In this document: piece after piece, positions 53,665 through 61,743 of the stretch | How positions within the stretch are numbered: the stretch's first letter is position 1 | Layout: each line of letters starts with the position of its first letter | Assembly (NCBI GenBank): GCA_017506865.1 | Contig: JAFCMP010000077.1 | Coordinates: forward strand, 186,001-250,000 | DNA length: 64,000 nt | Origin: Tribonema minus | Taxonomy: Eukaryota > Sar > Xanthophyceae > Tribonematales > Tribonemataceae | Direction: 5' to 3' | Made by a program: the position numbers and the translations under genes | Notes under the pieces: generated by a model | Databases searched by the model: none | Told to the model about the DNA's origin: nothing | Seen by the model: only the letters and a program-made list of their open reading frames with translations

Positions 53665-56600
53665 CTCAGAAGATATCTGCGCTGATGGACGTGGGGGCCG
53701 GCACGGGGCGCTTCCTGAGCGCTGTTGCCGACAACCACAAGGACCTGCGCCTCACCGCGGTGGACCTCAACCTCTTCTGTCTGCAGGTGTGTAGTAAGCT
53801 TGCGTACTGGTCTGCGTACTTTATGCACTTGCGTTTGCTGGGTGGACACCCCTGTCACAGTCAAGTATAAACTTCAAGTGTGTGATGTACGCATAGCGCA
53901 TCTCTGATGCGTGTACTTCATGCACCTGCGCTGGCTGGGTCGAGCCCCTGTCCTAGCGAAGGCATGCACTTCAAGCACGTGCGCGTTGTGGCGTCAACTT
54001 GCGGCCTGTTGGGACCATCTTTGCGTAGTTTATGTAGAACTCTACCGGCAAAGCGGGCCGTGCTTGACAACTCGGGACCCGCGCTTGCGGCAGTAAACGC
54101 ATGCATGTTGCCGTGCCCCCAGGCTGTCAGGCCACAGACGCATCACCTCTCACCACTGCTGCTGCACTTTCGCTGTGTTTTGATGGTCGACAGAGCACTG
54201 CAATCACAGCATCCCTGCTGCCGCGCTTTTGCTGTGTTTTGATGGTCGACAGAGCACTGCAATCGCAGCATACCACACCACTGCTGCCGCGCTTTCGCTG
54301 CGCTTCGATGGTCAACAGAGCACCATGATCACATCATCTCCTTACTGCTGTTGCGCTTTTGCTGTGCTTCGATGGTTGACAGAGCGCAAAGCGGGCCCTT
54401 CACAGCGACGCGAGAGCCTCGTTCGTGGAAGCCAACGCGGAGTCCCTGCCGGTGCAGTCCGGCACTATGGACGTGGTGACGTGCCTATTTGTCCTCAGCC
54501 AGCTCCCGCAAGACGCGCAGGTATGCATTGTAGGGTTGATTGAGGTAGAGTTCGGGGTAGGGGTCGGTATTAGAGCCAGGATTAGGGCTAGGACAGGGGA
54601 TGAAGAGTTTGTTTGCAATATGTATTGTCGGTGTAATGAACATGTCTCTGTCATTTTGTATTATGGATGTGGTGACGTGCCTGTTTGTCCTCAGCCAGCT
54701 CCCGCAAGATGCTCAGGTACGATTGGTGAGCTAGGGCTAGGGTTGAAGTAGACCGTTAGAGTCAAGTAGTGCACTTGAAGATAGAGGTGTACATGTTCTC
54801 CGGTGCAGTTTGTCCTCAGCCAGCTCCCGCTAGATGCTCAGGTATGCAGGGTCGACTGATTTAGAGTAGGGTTAGGATTAGGGTTAGGCAGGTATGTAGG
54901 GTCGATTGGGATAGGGATACGATTAGGGTTAGGTTAGGTCACTATGGATGTGGTGACGTGCCTATTCGTCCTCCCGCAAGATGCTCAGCTCCCGCAAGAT
55001 GCTCAGGTAGGTCGGGTTACGTAGGGTAAGGGTTGAAGAAATGGTAGACAGTTTGCATCAAGTGTTTCACCTGAGTTAGAGGTTGACGTTGTCTCCGGTG
55101 CAGTCTGGCAGCATGAACGTGGTGACGCGCACGTGCAGGTATGTAGGATTGATTCGTAACCCTAAGGTAGGGTTTGGGGTCAGGGTCAGGATCCGATCCA
55201 GGGTTATGTAGGGCTACGGACAAGGAGATGCAGAGTTTGATGGCGAAATGTGTCATCGCTTCCACGAATTGTCTCTGGCACTATGAATGTGGTGGTGTGC
55301 CTAGCTGTCCTCAGCCGGCTGCCGCCGGACGCGCAGGTACGTAGGATGATTGGAGGCAGGGCTTGGGGTTAGGGTTACTATTAGAGCCAGGGCTGTGTAG
55401 GGCTAGGACAAGGAGATGCAGAGCGTGATCGCAATATGTCTCTTCGCTCTCACAAAGATGTCTCTGTCATTTTTTGCTGAGCACTGCTGCTGTGCACCAG
55501 CCAGCTCCCGCTGAATGATGAGTTCTGTGGAAATGAGTTGATTATTGGGTATTGAGCACACTCAAACCATGGCTCAGTCAGGTCCCGCTGGACGCGCAGG
55601 TATGAGGGCTCGATTGGAGGTAGGGTTTGAGGTTAGGGTTAGGATGCGACCCAGGGTTATGTAGGGCTAGGACAAGGAGATGTAGAGTGTGATTGCGACA
55701 TATCTCGTCGCTGTCATGAGCGTGCCTCTGCCGTTGTGTACTGCGCACTGCTTAGGGTTAGAGTTAGGGTTGGGGTAAGGGTTAGGGCTAGGGTTAGGGT
55801 TAGGGTTAGGTTTACCCTAACCCTAACCCTAACCCTAACCCTAAGCCATTGTGTACTGTGCACCAGCACGCTCTCACTAGTTGCTCGAGAAATCATATTA
55901 TTTGACACTGTGTGTTTTTTGTACAGGCGGCGGCAGTTTCAGAAATGGCGCGTGCGCTGCGCCCCGGCGGCAGCCTCGTCCTCCTCGACTATACGCAGCC
56001 GCAGTCCGATGGCGACGGCGCGTGCATGCTGCACCGTGTGTACACAGCTGTACTCTTTTCGCATCGCGCATCATTCTTGAATACAAGTTTATTACATGGA
56101 AAAATATCAATAAATAGACTTTGACTTTGTGCAGGCGGCGGCAGTTTCAGAAAGGGCGCGTGCGCTGCGCCCCGACGGCAAGCTCATTTGCAAAGTTGTC
56201 ATTTTCTTGCATCGCGCCTCAGTCTCAACTTCAGATTATTTCACATTGTCTTTCTTGCTGCAGTCAGCGGCAGTTTCGGAAATGGCGCGCGCGCTGCGCC
56301 CCGGCGGCAGCCTCGTCCTTCTCGACTACACTCAGCCGCAGTCTGATGGCGATGGCGCGTGCACGCTCAGCAGGCTGCACGGGCTGCCAACAGGGGGGCA
56401 GAGGGGCGTGGAGGTAGGCAGGGGTATCCTGGGGGCACCCCCCCCCGCCGCCTACGCTGCGTATTTGAAGGCGGATCTGGAGTACCTGCTCATTAGGGCG
56501 GGGTTGTTCGTGGAATCCAAGGAGATCAACTGGGTGTCCAAGGTGGGTGTTTGGGGGTCTGAGGTGTTGGAATAAGGGCGTAGGTGATATTGTGCTACGT

Positions 56601-57668
56601 GCGGTGTGGCGGCTTTAACGCACCCCCGCTTTCTCAGGCTGTTGTGCGCGCCCAAGCGTTGTCGATGCAGCGCACCTTGCTACCTGCATGATGCATCTCT
56701 GAACGACACTTGCAACAAGTATCGTACCTGTGCGACACTTGGCTGATATTCTGGTGTAGGCTAACGCATCTGTGCCCGTACGACACTTTGATAGCTTCTA
56801 CACTAAGTAATAGAGTGTTGCACAGGAACCGAGATGCGTTGCATTGACAACACCTGGGAGCACACTTGGTCCATGAGGACACGTCTGTGCGCTCAGATCA
56901 GGCTGCTTTGAGCCCCAGCCAGAGACAATCGAGCGGTCAGATACACCGGCAGGTGTTAGGGTTAGGGTTAGGGTTAGGGTTAGGGTATGGCACGTGCAAC
57001 GTTAACCCCGGGATTGGGGTTACGCTTAAGGCAACTACACGCCGCGGCCGCATGCCGCATCATTTGCGTGCCAGTGATTGCGTGCCTGTGGAGGCAAAAG
57101 GGCCATTCCATATACGATGCGCACATTCAAAATCTGATGTCATTTTTGCGAGACAGACGTACAAGGGTGCAGTCAAAGTGCTTCAGTCAGTACATTCTGA
57201 AGCCACTCCCAGCAGAGCTGGTGACTGCCAAACCCCTGGAAAGGACTGGCCGCACAGGTGATGTGCAACAGTGTTCTTTCTGTTTTCACGCTGTGGAATT
57301 CCTCACGAGCTTCACTGCCCGCAACAATAATTCACCGAGCATTTATTTCCCAATCACGTAACCACTTGGTCCTGAATGCACCTGCACCCCACCCCCCCCC
57401 TAACCCCACCCCTGCGTCAAATCTTCTCACAACTTGGGTCCTAAATGCGTCCGCCCCCCCTCTCCAACCTCCCTGCCCCCCCCCCGCCCCCCCCATACAC
57501 ACACACCAGGTCCTGGTGGCCACCAAACCCCCCGAGGTGGAGGCGCGCGACATGCACAAGGGGGGCGCCGCCGGTGCAAACACCCCCGGAAACAAACGCG
57601 CACGCACCGGTGGCGTCGCTTACTCCCCTGCCCTGGATGAGCCGCGCCTGGATGGCGTCGGCTTCTGA
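42813..57668 (+). CDS. Class I SAM-dependent methyltransferase, 12 exons, 663 aa
   Basis: Exons: 42813-42941, 44191-44595, 45680-45811, 46756-46925, 47408-47461, 48796-48885, 50208-50376, 52905-52982, 53598-53786, 54383-54520, 56264-56542, 57510-57668 (TGA). They total 1992 bp and all phases close. Exon 1 encodes a basic start, a hydrophobic VVHALALLALAGPGADAF and then FSVGSTTGRVRM, which looks like a signal peptide plus transit peptide of a complex plastid. Exon 2 is Pro/Gln/Ala-rich filler ending in a helix. Exon 7 carries GRYPRYFLEAWGGGGEALLS, and exon 8 MDYELESQLWGMGDAMRR. Exon 9 has SAM motif I (MDVGAGTGRFL) and LTAVDLN after a 12-Ser run. Exon 10 has VEANAESLPV and MDVVTCLFVLSQLP. Exon 11 has MARALRPGGSLVLLDY and a C-terminal AGLFVESKEINWVSK strand. 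This is the UbiE/COQ5-like (Methyltransf_11) fold. The substrate is unknown. Confidence 0.9.
44690..44860 (+). repeat. Two copies of the 3' edge of methyltransferase exon 2
   Basis: GAGGCGC.CGAGCGCGTGGCGC, CGCCGCC..CGG.GTGT, CCAGAACTTTGGGGTGAGAAG at 44697-44770, and a weaker copy at 44792-44860. The intact edge ends at 44595. The downstream text AGTTGAAGTTG..GT, GTCGTTGCGTCGCTG is co-duplicated. Confidence 0.9.
45460..46115 (+). repeat. Edge copies around methyltransferase exon 3
   Basis: Upstream at 45464-45545 is a nearly complete copy of the acceptor and first 75 bp (GCGCAGGACCGCGTGCGCGC, TGTGGACGCGGACATTATGCG), with its flank CACAAAACCACGGCAGTT also repeated. Downstream, copies of the donor edge (CTTCGTCTCCCAGGTGCGTC, ACCTCCAGTTG) lie at about 45890-45950, 45965-46010 and 46062-46110. 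Confidence 0.93.
46320..47350 (+). repeat. Edge copies around methyltransferase exon 4
   Basis: Acceptor-side copies (CCGCTGCCCAGGGCGCGGTG, CTGCT) lie at about 46327 and 46575. Donor-side copies of GACGCCGTGACGTCCAAGTG, AGTCAGTGAGCTGCTGCTGT, ACT lie at about 46998-47045, 47140-47165, 47215-47255, 47266-47305 and 47315-47350. The intact donor is at 46926. Confidence 0.92.
48640..49400 (+). repeat. Edge copies around methyltransferase exon 6
   Basis: Upstream copy 48650-48730: CTTGGCCCCGTGTGCGGGAA, GGAGGCCGACGCCTTGGAGC, GCGGCGCCTTCAAGTT. Downstream donor-edge copies (GTGAGCCCGGCGCCGACCGC, AGGCGGCAAGCTAAATTCAG, GTGACGCTCCC) lie at about 49038, 49143, 49250 and 49340. The intact exon is 48796-48885. 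Confidence 0.93.
49390..50130 (+). repeat. Four large decayed copies of methyltransferase exon 7 start
   Basis: Units of about 165-185 bp start near 49486, 49655, 49820 and 49998, with a partial copy at 49393; the intact exon begins at 50208. Each contains CGCTGCTTGCTGCGTGCGCTC, CAGCCCCGTGGCCCTACTTC, AAGCGGTCGACGC, then GCCGCCTGAGCGCTGCTGC, TTGCAACTTC.GCGCC. Here the copied part of the exon is over 100 bp. Only the last copy continues into RYPRYFLEAWGGGG. Confidence 0.95.
50677..51538. mobile_element. Second MITE-like element, inverted CAGAGATGGCGCGT ends
   Basis: Both ends read inward CAGAGATGGCGCGT. Subterminal text is rich in ACCGGT and ACAAGTT blocks in both orientations. Flanks CAACAATC (left, 50669-50676) and CAACATC (right, from 51539) resemble an imperfect 8-bp target duplication, as hAT elements make. 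No transposase frame is visible. It lies in intron 7 of the methyltransferase gene. Confidence 0.6.
52100..52152. repeat. Interstitial telomeric (TTAGGG)n
   Basis: GGCTTAGGGTTGGGTTAGGG, TTAGGGGTTAGGGTTAGGG, TTAGGGTTAGCGCTGAG: about seven units with single-base slips, in intron 7 of the methyltransferase gene. A related CCCTAACTCTACCCC..AAGAAGCG repeat is at 51840-51915. Confidence 0.92.
52390..52850 (+). repeat. Four-rung ladder of copies of the 5' edge of methyltransferase exon 8
   Basis: GCAGGTGGCGCACATGGACT, ATGAGCTCGAGTCAA.TTCAC recurs at about 52397, 52574, 52679 and 52801. The intact exon begins at 52905. Spacing is 178, 105, 122 and 104 bp. The text between rungs (AACTTC.AC, CGCCGC.GCGGC.CGTCGCAG) is repeated. 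Confidence 0.95.
53325..53470 (+). repeat. SINE-like dispersed repeat related to the LINE 3' tail, copy B
   Basis: GTTCAAGTGACCGGCAGTGC, GAGACACTATCAAGGCGTTC, ACAAGACACATGCAGATTC, GCAAGCTGGACATCCGCC, ATCTGGGCTTCTTCGCGCCC, TAAGCGCGAATTTCAACAAG, AAGTACA. It aligns over about 100 bp with the LINE tail at 31866-31965 and with the short repeats at 18945 and 58350. Confidence 0.8.
53628..53663 (+). repeat. Coding (AGC)12 microsatellite, poly-Ser before SAM motif I
   Basis: Twelve AGC codons in the methyltransferase frame, giving a Ser12 run 7 codons before the DVGAGTG motif. The frame is fixed by the neighbouring codons, so this is Ser rather than Gln or Ala. Its length is likely to vary between strains. 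Confidence 0.9.
54150..54375 (+). repeat. Ladder of copies of the 3' splice site of methyltransferase exon 10
   Basis: TTTTGATGGTCGACAGAGCA, CTGCAATC.CAGCAT, CTGCTGCCGCGCTTTCGCTG recurs with rungs at about 54181, 54239 and 54307. The functional acceptor GGTTGACAG is at 54374-54382. Spacing is about 58-68 bp. Each rung keeps GACAG|AGC. Confidence 0.95.
54560..55610 (+). repeat. Seven-rung ladder of copies of the 5' splice site of methyltransferase exon 10
   Basis: TATGGATGTGGTGACGTGCC, TGTTTGTCCTCAGCCAGCTC, CCGCAAGATGCTCAGGTA recurs at about 54662, 54808, 54945, 55104, 55271, 55498 and 55578; the intact edge ends at 54520. Most rungs keep an intact CAG|GTAnG donor. Each is followed by GTAGGGTTGATTGGGGTAGG-like text that grades into TTAGGG. 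Confidence 0.95.
55751..55846. repeat. Long head-to-head telomere-like palindrome
   Basis: About nine TTAGGG-type units (some degenerate) run up to GTTAGGGTTAGGTTTACCCT and then turn into five CCCTAACCCTAA-type units. The two arms are mutually complementary and could form a hairpin of 20-30 bp. It lies in intron 10 of the methyltransferase gene. Confidence 0.93.
55920..56205 (+). repeat. Two decayed copies of methyltransferase exon 11 start
   Basis: 55925-56035 reads AAVSEMARALRPGGSLVLLD, YTQPQSDGDGACMLHR before losing frame. 56131-56200 reads AAVSERARALRPDGKLI. The intact copy begins at 56264 (SAAVSEMARALRPGGS) and continues for 93 codons. Upstream text CGCATCGCGC, TTGTGCAGGCGGCGGCAGTT is also repeated. 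The first copy is almost intact and could in principle be spliced. Confidence 0.93.
56957..56988. repeat. Interstitial telomeric (TTAGGG)n
   Basis: GTGTTAGGGTTAGGGTTAGG followed by GTTAGGGTTAGGGTATGG: five clean units in the last intron of the methyltransferase gene. Confidence 0.95.
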
Positions 57669-58349
57669 GGCAGCGCTCAGCAACTTCCTTAGTTGAAGTA
57701 GTGTTGTTGTGACGGCACCTCCGGGTGCTGTCGGCGCTGCCTCTGGCCTGCGATGGGCTCCCATGGGTGGGCGGTGTCGATGCCATTTCAGATGTATGTC
57801 GGAGATGACTTTCTGAGTTGCCTGCATGGAGGACGCGGTGCTCGCTGGCAGCATCCTCAAGATACTGATTTCGCGGCAGTGTTCCATGACAGTCATTGAA
57901 GGGATTGAGACTGGCACTTTGTTGAGTGTGGAGAAGCGGAGGTTTTGCAGCTGCGGAAGCTAGCGTGCCTCACCAAAGCTGAGTCTGACTCTGACTCGAC
58001 TTGTCGAGGCGCTGTAACGTTAGTTGTGATGCACTTTCTGGAGGGGCGCTCGGCATCTGGCGTACGTAACCGCCGCTCGTCTGTGTACTGTGTGGGGGCT
58101 GTTAGTGAGTGTGTGTGTGGGGGGAGGGTGATGGGGTTGGATGCAGCTCTGACACGTACTTCCATGAGTGCATCAGCCCTCTGCGGTACATGGAGGCAGC
58201 AGCGGCTGTCGTGCGTCTGCGCAGCGCAAGTCGGGGGAGCAACGCCACATGTCACTGCCGTGTGTTCTCGCCTCCTAACTCTTTGCGCCTACGTGCAAAA
58301 ATGGAAGGCTTTGTAATGTAGACGCACGCGCGCCAATGTACCTTTCATT

Positions 58350-58450
58350 ACTTCTCGCTTGGGGCAGATGGTGGACGTCCAGCTTGCTACCAGAACTTAC
58401 ATGCATCTTGTGATTACCTTAAAAGTGTCTCAATGCGCATCAACAATCAC
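58350..58450 (-). repeat. SINE-like dispersed repeat, copy C
   Basis: Plus text TGGTGGACGTCCAGCTTGCT, ACCAGAACTTACATGCATCT, TGTGATTACCTTAAAAGTGTC, TCAATGCGCATC. Its complement aligns block by block with 53340-53445. Confidence 0.75.
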
Positions 58451-59000
58451 TCTGCATGTAGTTTTATTCACAACTTCTCGCTTAGGACGGGGAAACCCCC
58501 AGGTGGCGTATTTCTTGTGGTGAAGCCACTTTGGAAGTGCTGCATGTCGACGTCAAGTCACTCATGTTCAGCAGTGGGCGGCGTAGGCAACATTCCTCTT
58601 CACATTTAATGTGCGACACGCTCCGTGCTTTGCATGTCAGCGCTCAGTGAAGACACTGCCCCGACCTTCACATATTGTGTGCACTGCGTACAGTGCTTCC
58701 AGTGTGTCAGTGCTCCCACTGCTGCGTCTGACCCCTCCATTCAAGACAACCACTCACAATGAAGAAAGCGCGCATTGTGTCGCCACGCCTATGATTGGGT
58801 CGTTTGCAACAGAAGCAACAAGCTCAAGTTTGAACTTGTAGCTGGCGCGTCAGCGTCTGCTCAAGCGGTGCTTGAATCAATTGCACTGGCAGAAACTTCA
58901 TTTCCACTGTGCTCGTGCAAAAAAGCGGCCTCGATGCACGCTAGGGCGAATGCGGCCTCCACCACCAGTGTGCTTTGCAACTGCGAACCTCTGTTTTTTT

Positions 59001-59064
59001 CTCAAAGTAGTCCTTCTGTTTTAAAAGTAGTCCTTCTGTTTTAAAACAGAAGGACTACTTTGAG
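59001..59064. repeat. Perfect palindrome with a nested direct duplication
   Basis: CTCAAAGTAGTCCTTCTGTT and TTAAA, then a second AAGTAGTCCTTCTGTTTT, then the exact complement AAAACAGAAGGACTACTT, TGAG. The inner arms (about 20 bp each, centre at 59042/59043) are perfect. The first half is present twice, so two alternative hairpins are possible. Confidence 0.95.
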
Positions 59065-59919
59065 GTAACAGCCGGATGTGTGATGCTGTTGGCTGAATGA
59101 CGAATGCTGAAACGCATACCTTGGCCGGATATATGTACCTTGAAGCGCACACAGATGCGAATATCCATCCCTGCGCTAAAGATACACGCGCATATACACA
59201 GATGGCCAAACTTGTGACAGCAGAGAAGGTGTGACACGCCTGGGCCTGCGCTTCGCACTGACTTGACCACCGACGTCAATCGCGCTCGTGCAATACTGTT
59301 AGACAGTGTGAGTTGTGGGTGACCACAGCATCGAAGTTGAAGTATGAGATGTGACAGCTGCGTCAGCAACAGCTGCCTGCTGCCATCAGCGAGCATGGAC
59401 CAACAGCTGCAAGTTGGCCTTTGAAGCTCAGGCGAGGGGGGGCTTGCGTTGTCTGTAACTGCCGGCAAAAAGATAAACCTTAAGCCGACCATGTGCTGGG
59501 CTTCGGTCCTACTCGCGGTGTGCATGGACACAGTGCACAGCTCAACGCCGCTCACCTTCTGCCGCAGATGACAACAAGAGTGACCAGCACAGCCTCTATA
59601 CCGCAGACCAGCATGCCGAGGGTCCGCATGTGTAGCCATCTTTGGCGAAGACACTCTGGCCACAAAGCGTCCAACCTTGCAACAAGAAGGTGTCATGCAA
59701 GCTTACACAACTTTGTGCGCGTGCGACACTACTTGGATGCATGCTGTTGCTGTCTCTGCACCTGGACACATGCCCAGCTCGTGCACCTGGTGCATGCAAT
59801 ACACATGCGCGGTGCGATGCAGTGCTCTGACAGGCGCAGCTTATTGTCCAGCAACATAGAATTGGGCGCATGCAGGGACGCAGACTATTGGCATGCTCAT
59901 CTACACAATTTGCGGCAAA

Positions 59920-60100
59920 TGCTGCAACTCTGCCGCAGCCTTTGAAGTTAAAACGGTGCACACATAGCTCACCTTACCAGTCAGCGCTGCTACACAATTT
60001 GAGGCACCTGCTGATTTCAATTCTGGTGCAGCCTTTGAAGTGAAAACGGTGCACACATAATTCACCTTACCAGTCAGCGCTGCTCAGAAATGGCACTAGC
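59920..60100. repeat. Direct duplication, ~107-bp offset
   Basis: CTGC.GCAGCCTTTGAAGT, AAAACGGTGCACACATA, TCACCTTACCAGTCAGCGCTG is present at about 59930-59990 and 60037-60090, with CAATTTG.GGCA also repeated. On the minus strand each copy contains a good donor, CTGACTG|GTAAGGTGA. It may be an edge ladder of an exon that I cannot identify. Confidence 0.88.
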
Positions 60101-60116
60101 TCAGCATCGCGCGTGT

Positions 60117-60641
60117 TTATCTCACGACCAGCACCAGCAGCAAAACGGTGATCATGACAACCTTTGCTGCAACACACCAAGCACTCTGCAGAAGCTACAG
60201 CAGGCACAGCGATGAGCCAGGTGATATATGAAGTCCTGCATCTGCTATTTACTGCATGCCCGGGATAGTCAGGCACACTGCTACCAGGTGGCCTCATGAC
60301 CTTGGTCGCACCTCCTTGAAAAGATGGTAGTTGATGGAAGGCTTGGCGCCTTTGCGCTCTTGTAACTCCAGACACCGTCGCAAAGCCACAACCAGATTTT
60401 GAGCGGAGTCCTTGATCTCCGCATGCGGGTTGTCTCCCGCAGAGTCGTCCCCCATCGCATCCAGCACCGCCATCAGCTCCTGATCGCAAGGCGGCCCCTT
60501 TCCGTAGTCATTGTCGAGCGAGAAGCGCTTCAGGAACGCCCTGGTGAGGCCTCCTCCCCCCTTGGGACCGAAAACAGGTGTCTTCTTGTAGCCAATGAGC
60601 TTGGCGTAAGTAATGTCTCTGGGGAAAAACCTCCTCACCAT
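60117..60641 (-). CDS. Small two-exon gene, putative tail-anchored protein, 132 aa
   Basis: Exon 1 is 60641-60312 (110 codons, ATG start, donor AAGGAG|GTGCGA). Exon 2 is 60185-60117 (acceptor GCTTCTGCAG, 22 codons and TAA). The phase closes at 0. The protein starts MVRRFFPRDITYAKLIGYKK, then GPKGGGG and RAFLKRFSLDNDYGKGPP, followed by an acidic/helical middle (AEIKDSAQNLVVALRRCLEL). It ends in a hydrophobic segment, VVMITVLLLVLVVR, at the extreme C-terminus. That layout suggests a tail-anchored membrane protein. I do not recognise the family. Exon 1 is well supported by residue mix and length; exon 2 rests on phase and hydrophobicity. Confidence 0.5.
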
Positions 60642-61489
60642 CGTGCCAAGCTGCCTGCCTGCACACTCTCCTTCAGGTGTTTAAAAAGCCTCGGCAACTT
60701 CCAAACACACTTCAACTTTACATTGAAGTTCACCTTGGACTTTTCGTTTGTGTGACAACGTGACCCGGACGCACTGGAGTGATGTGAAATGCAGGTCAGC
60801 GGTCGCAGGCAGCTACTTGCTGCCGGCTGCAGCTGGTGTCAGTGCAAGGACTGCCCGCGCTACAAAGCAGCATGGTTCAAGTGATGCCTGGTTTTTTGCC
60901 AACCCCCATCACAGACTAGTGTGTTCATGTCACCATCAGTGCGGCCTTGTTCGACGGCCATCACGACAACGACCCTCTTCAGTTCCATGCTCGTGGTGTG
61001 TGGCGCTGAAATGAGACCCGAGCGCGGAAGGCAAGGACATCACAATCAGTGGGCTTTTGTCAGCAGGACGCAACGCGGCGTGGATCTTGGTGGGACTAGC
61101 CTTCGGAACATTGGCGGTGTGGATTCTGCAAAATCCCTGCGCTGGTTAGTGATTGCCACGGGTGGGTGACCACTGCTGCCATTCGCCGTGCTGCCGATAA
61201 CGTAATGACCAATTAATTACGTTTTGTCGCTGTGGCTGTGGTCGTGCCCTCTACAGTAGCATTGCAGTGTCGCCGGTAACATTCACCCAATTTGTACTGG
61301 ATCCACCCACCTGTAATGAACAAAGTGATGAATCCATGCAGTTGCTGTTGTGTGTTGTACTCACCTGCAGCTGACCTGATGGCAGGAAGTGAGAATGCTG
61401 AACTGGGGAGAACAGAAATGGCAACGGTCGTACGTAGCTTGGAAGTCGCCTGAGACGCTGCTGCGAGTGCTGCAGCAGCTGCACAGTGC

Positions 61490-61743
61490 ATGCAGCGGAC
61501 TCTGGCGGTTCACCGCAGCAGTTACTTTGAATCGCAGCAGTTGCTGAGATCAGAAGCTGCACCATGGCACGCTTGCATTCGTGACGTTACTGCATGGCGC
61601 GAGTGCGTTGGCGTTCCTCACAATTCGGCAGGCGCTGCTGTTGTTGTGGACACCACCAGAGTTATATATATGGTTGAACACGACCAACACATGAGAGTGC
61701 ATAATCAAACTTGGCGGACGCCGCTCCCTCACTACGTTGAAAC
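61490..61743 (+). CDS. Possible exon of an unrecognised protein
   Basis: A plus frame reads HACIRDVTAWRECVGVPHNS, AGAAVVVDTTRVIYMVEHDQ, MRVHNQTWRTPLPHYVE and stops at a strong donor, GAAAC|GTAAGT. The residue mix is natural and conserved-looking, with Trp, Cys and His. The acceptor is unclear (CACCGCAGCAG near 61520 is possible). The minus frame over the same bases also reads plausibly, so strand is not certain. Confidence 0.3.

Larger units (their letters stand above)
57669..60116. other. Sparse region after the methyltransferase gene
   Basis: No gene could be established. A minus-strand piece ending at a good donor (AGAAG|GTGAGC, exon end 59556, starting near 59655) encodes a hydrophobic stretch, LGMLVCGIEAVLVTLVVIC, and may be an isolated membrane-protein exon. 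Otherwise there is repeated sequence (58350-58450, 59001-59064, 59920-60100) and unique sequence without coding character. Confidence 0.4.

Noticed and set aside
53585-53794. A poly-Gln protein frame
   Set aside because: An alternative frame of the (AGC)n tract; the methyltransferase frame with VGAGTGR gives poly-Ser.
54560-56205. Tandem exon copies as mutually exclusive alternative exons
   Set aside because: Nearly all copies are truncated or lose frame. Only 55925-56035 and 40607-40680 stay plausible and are flagged as findings.
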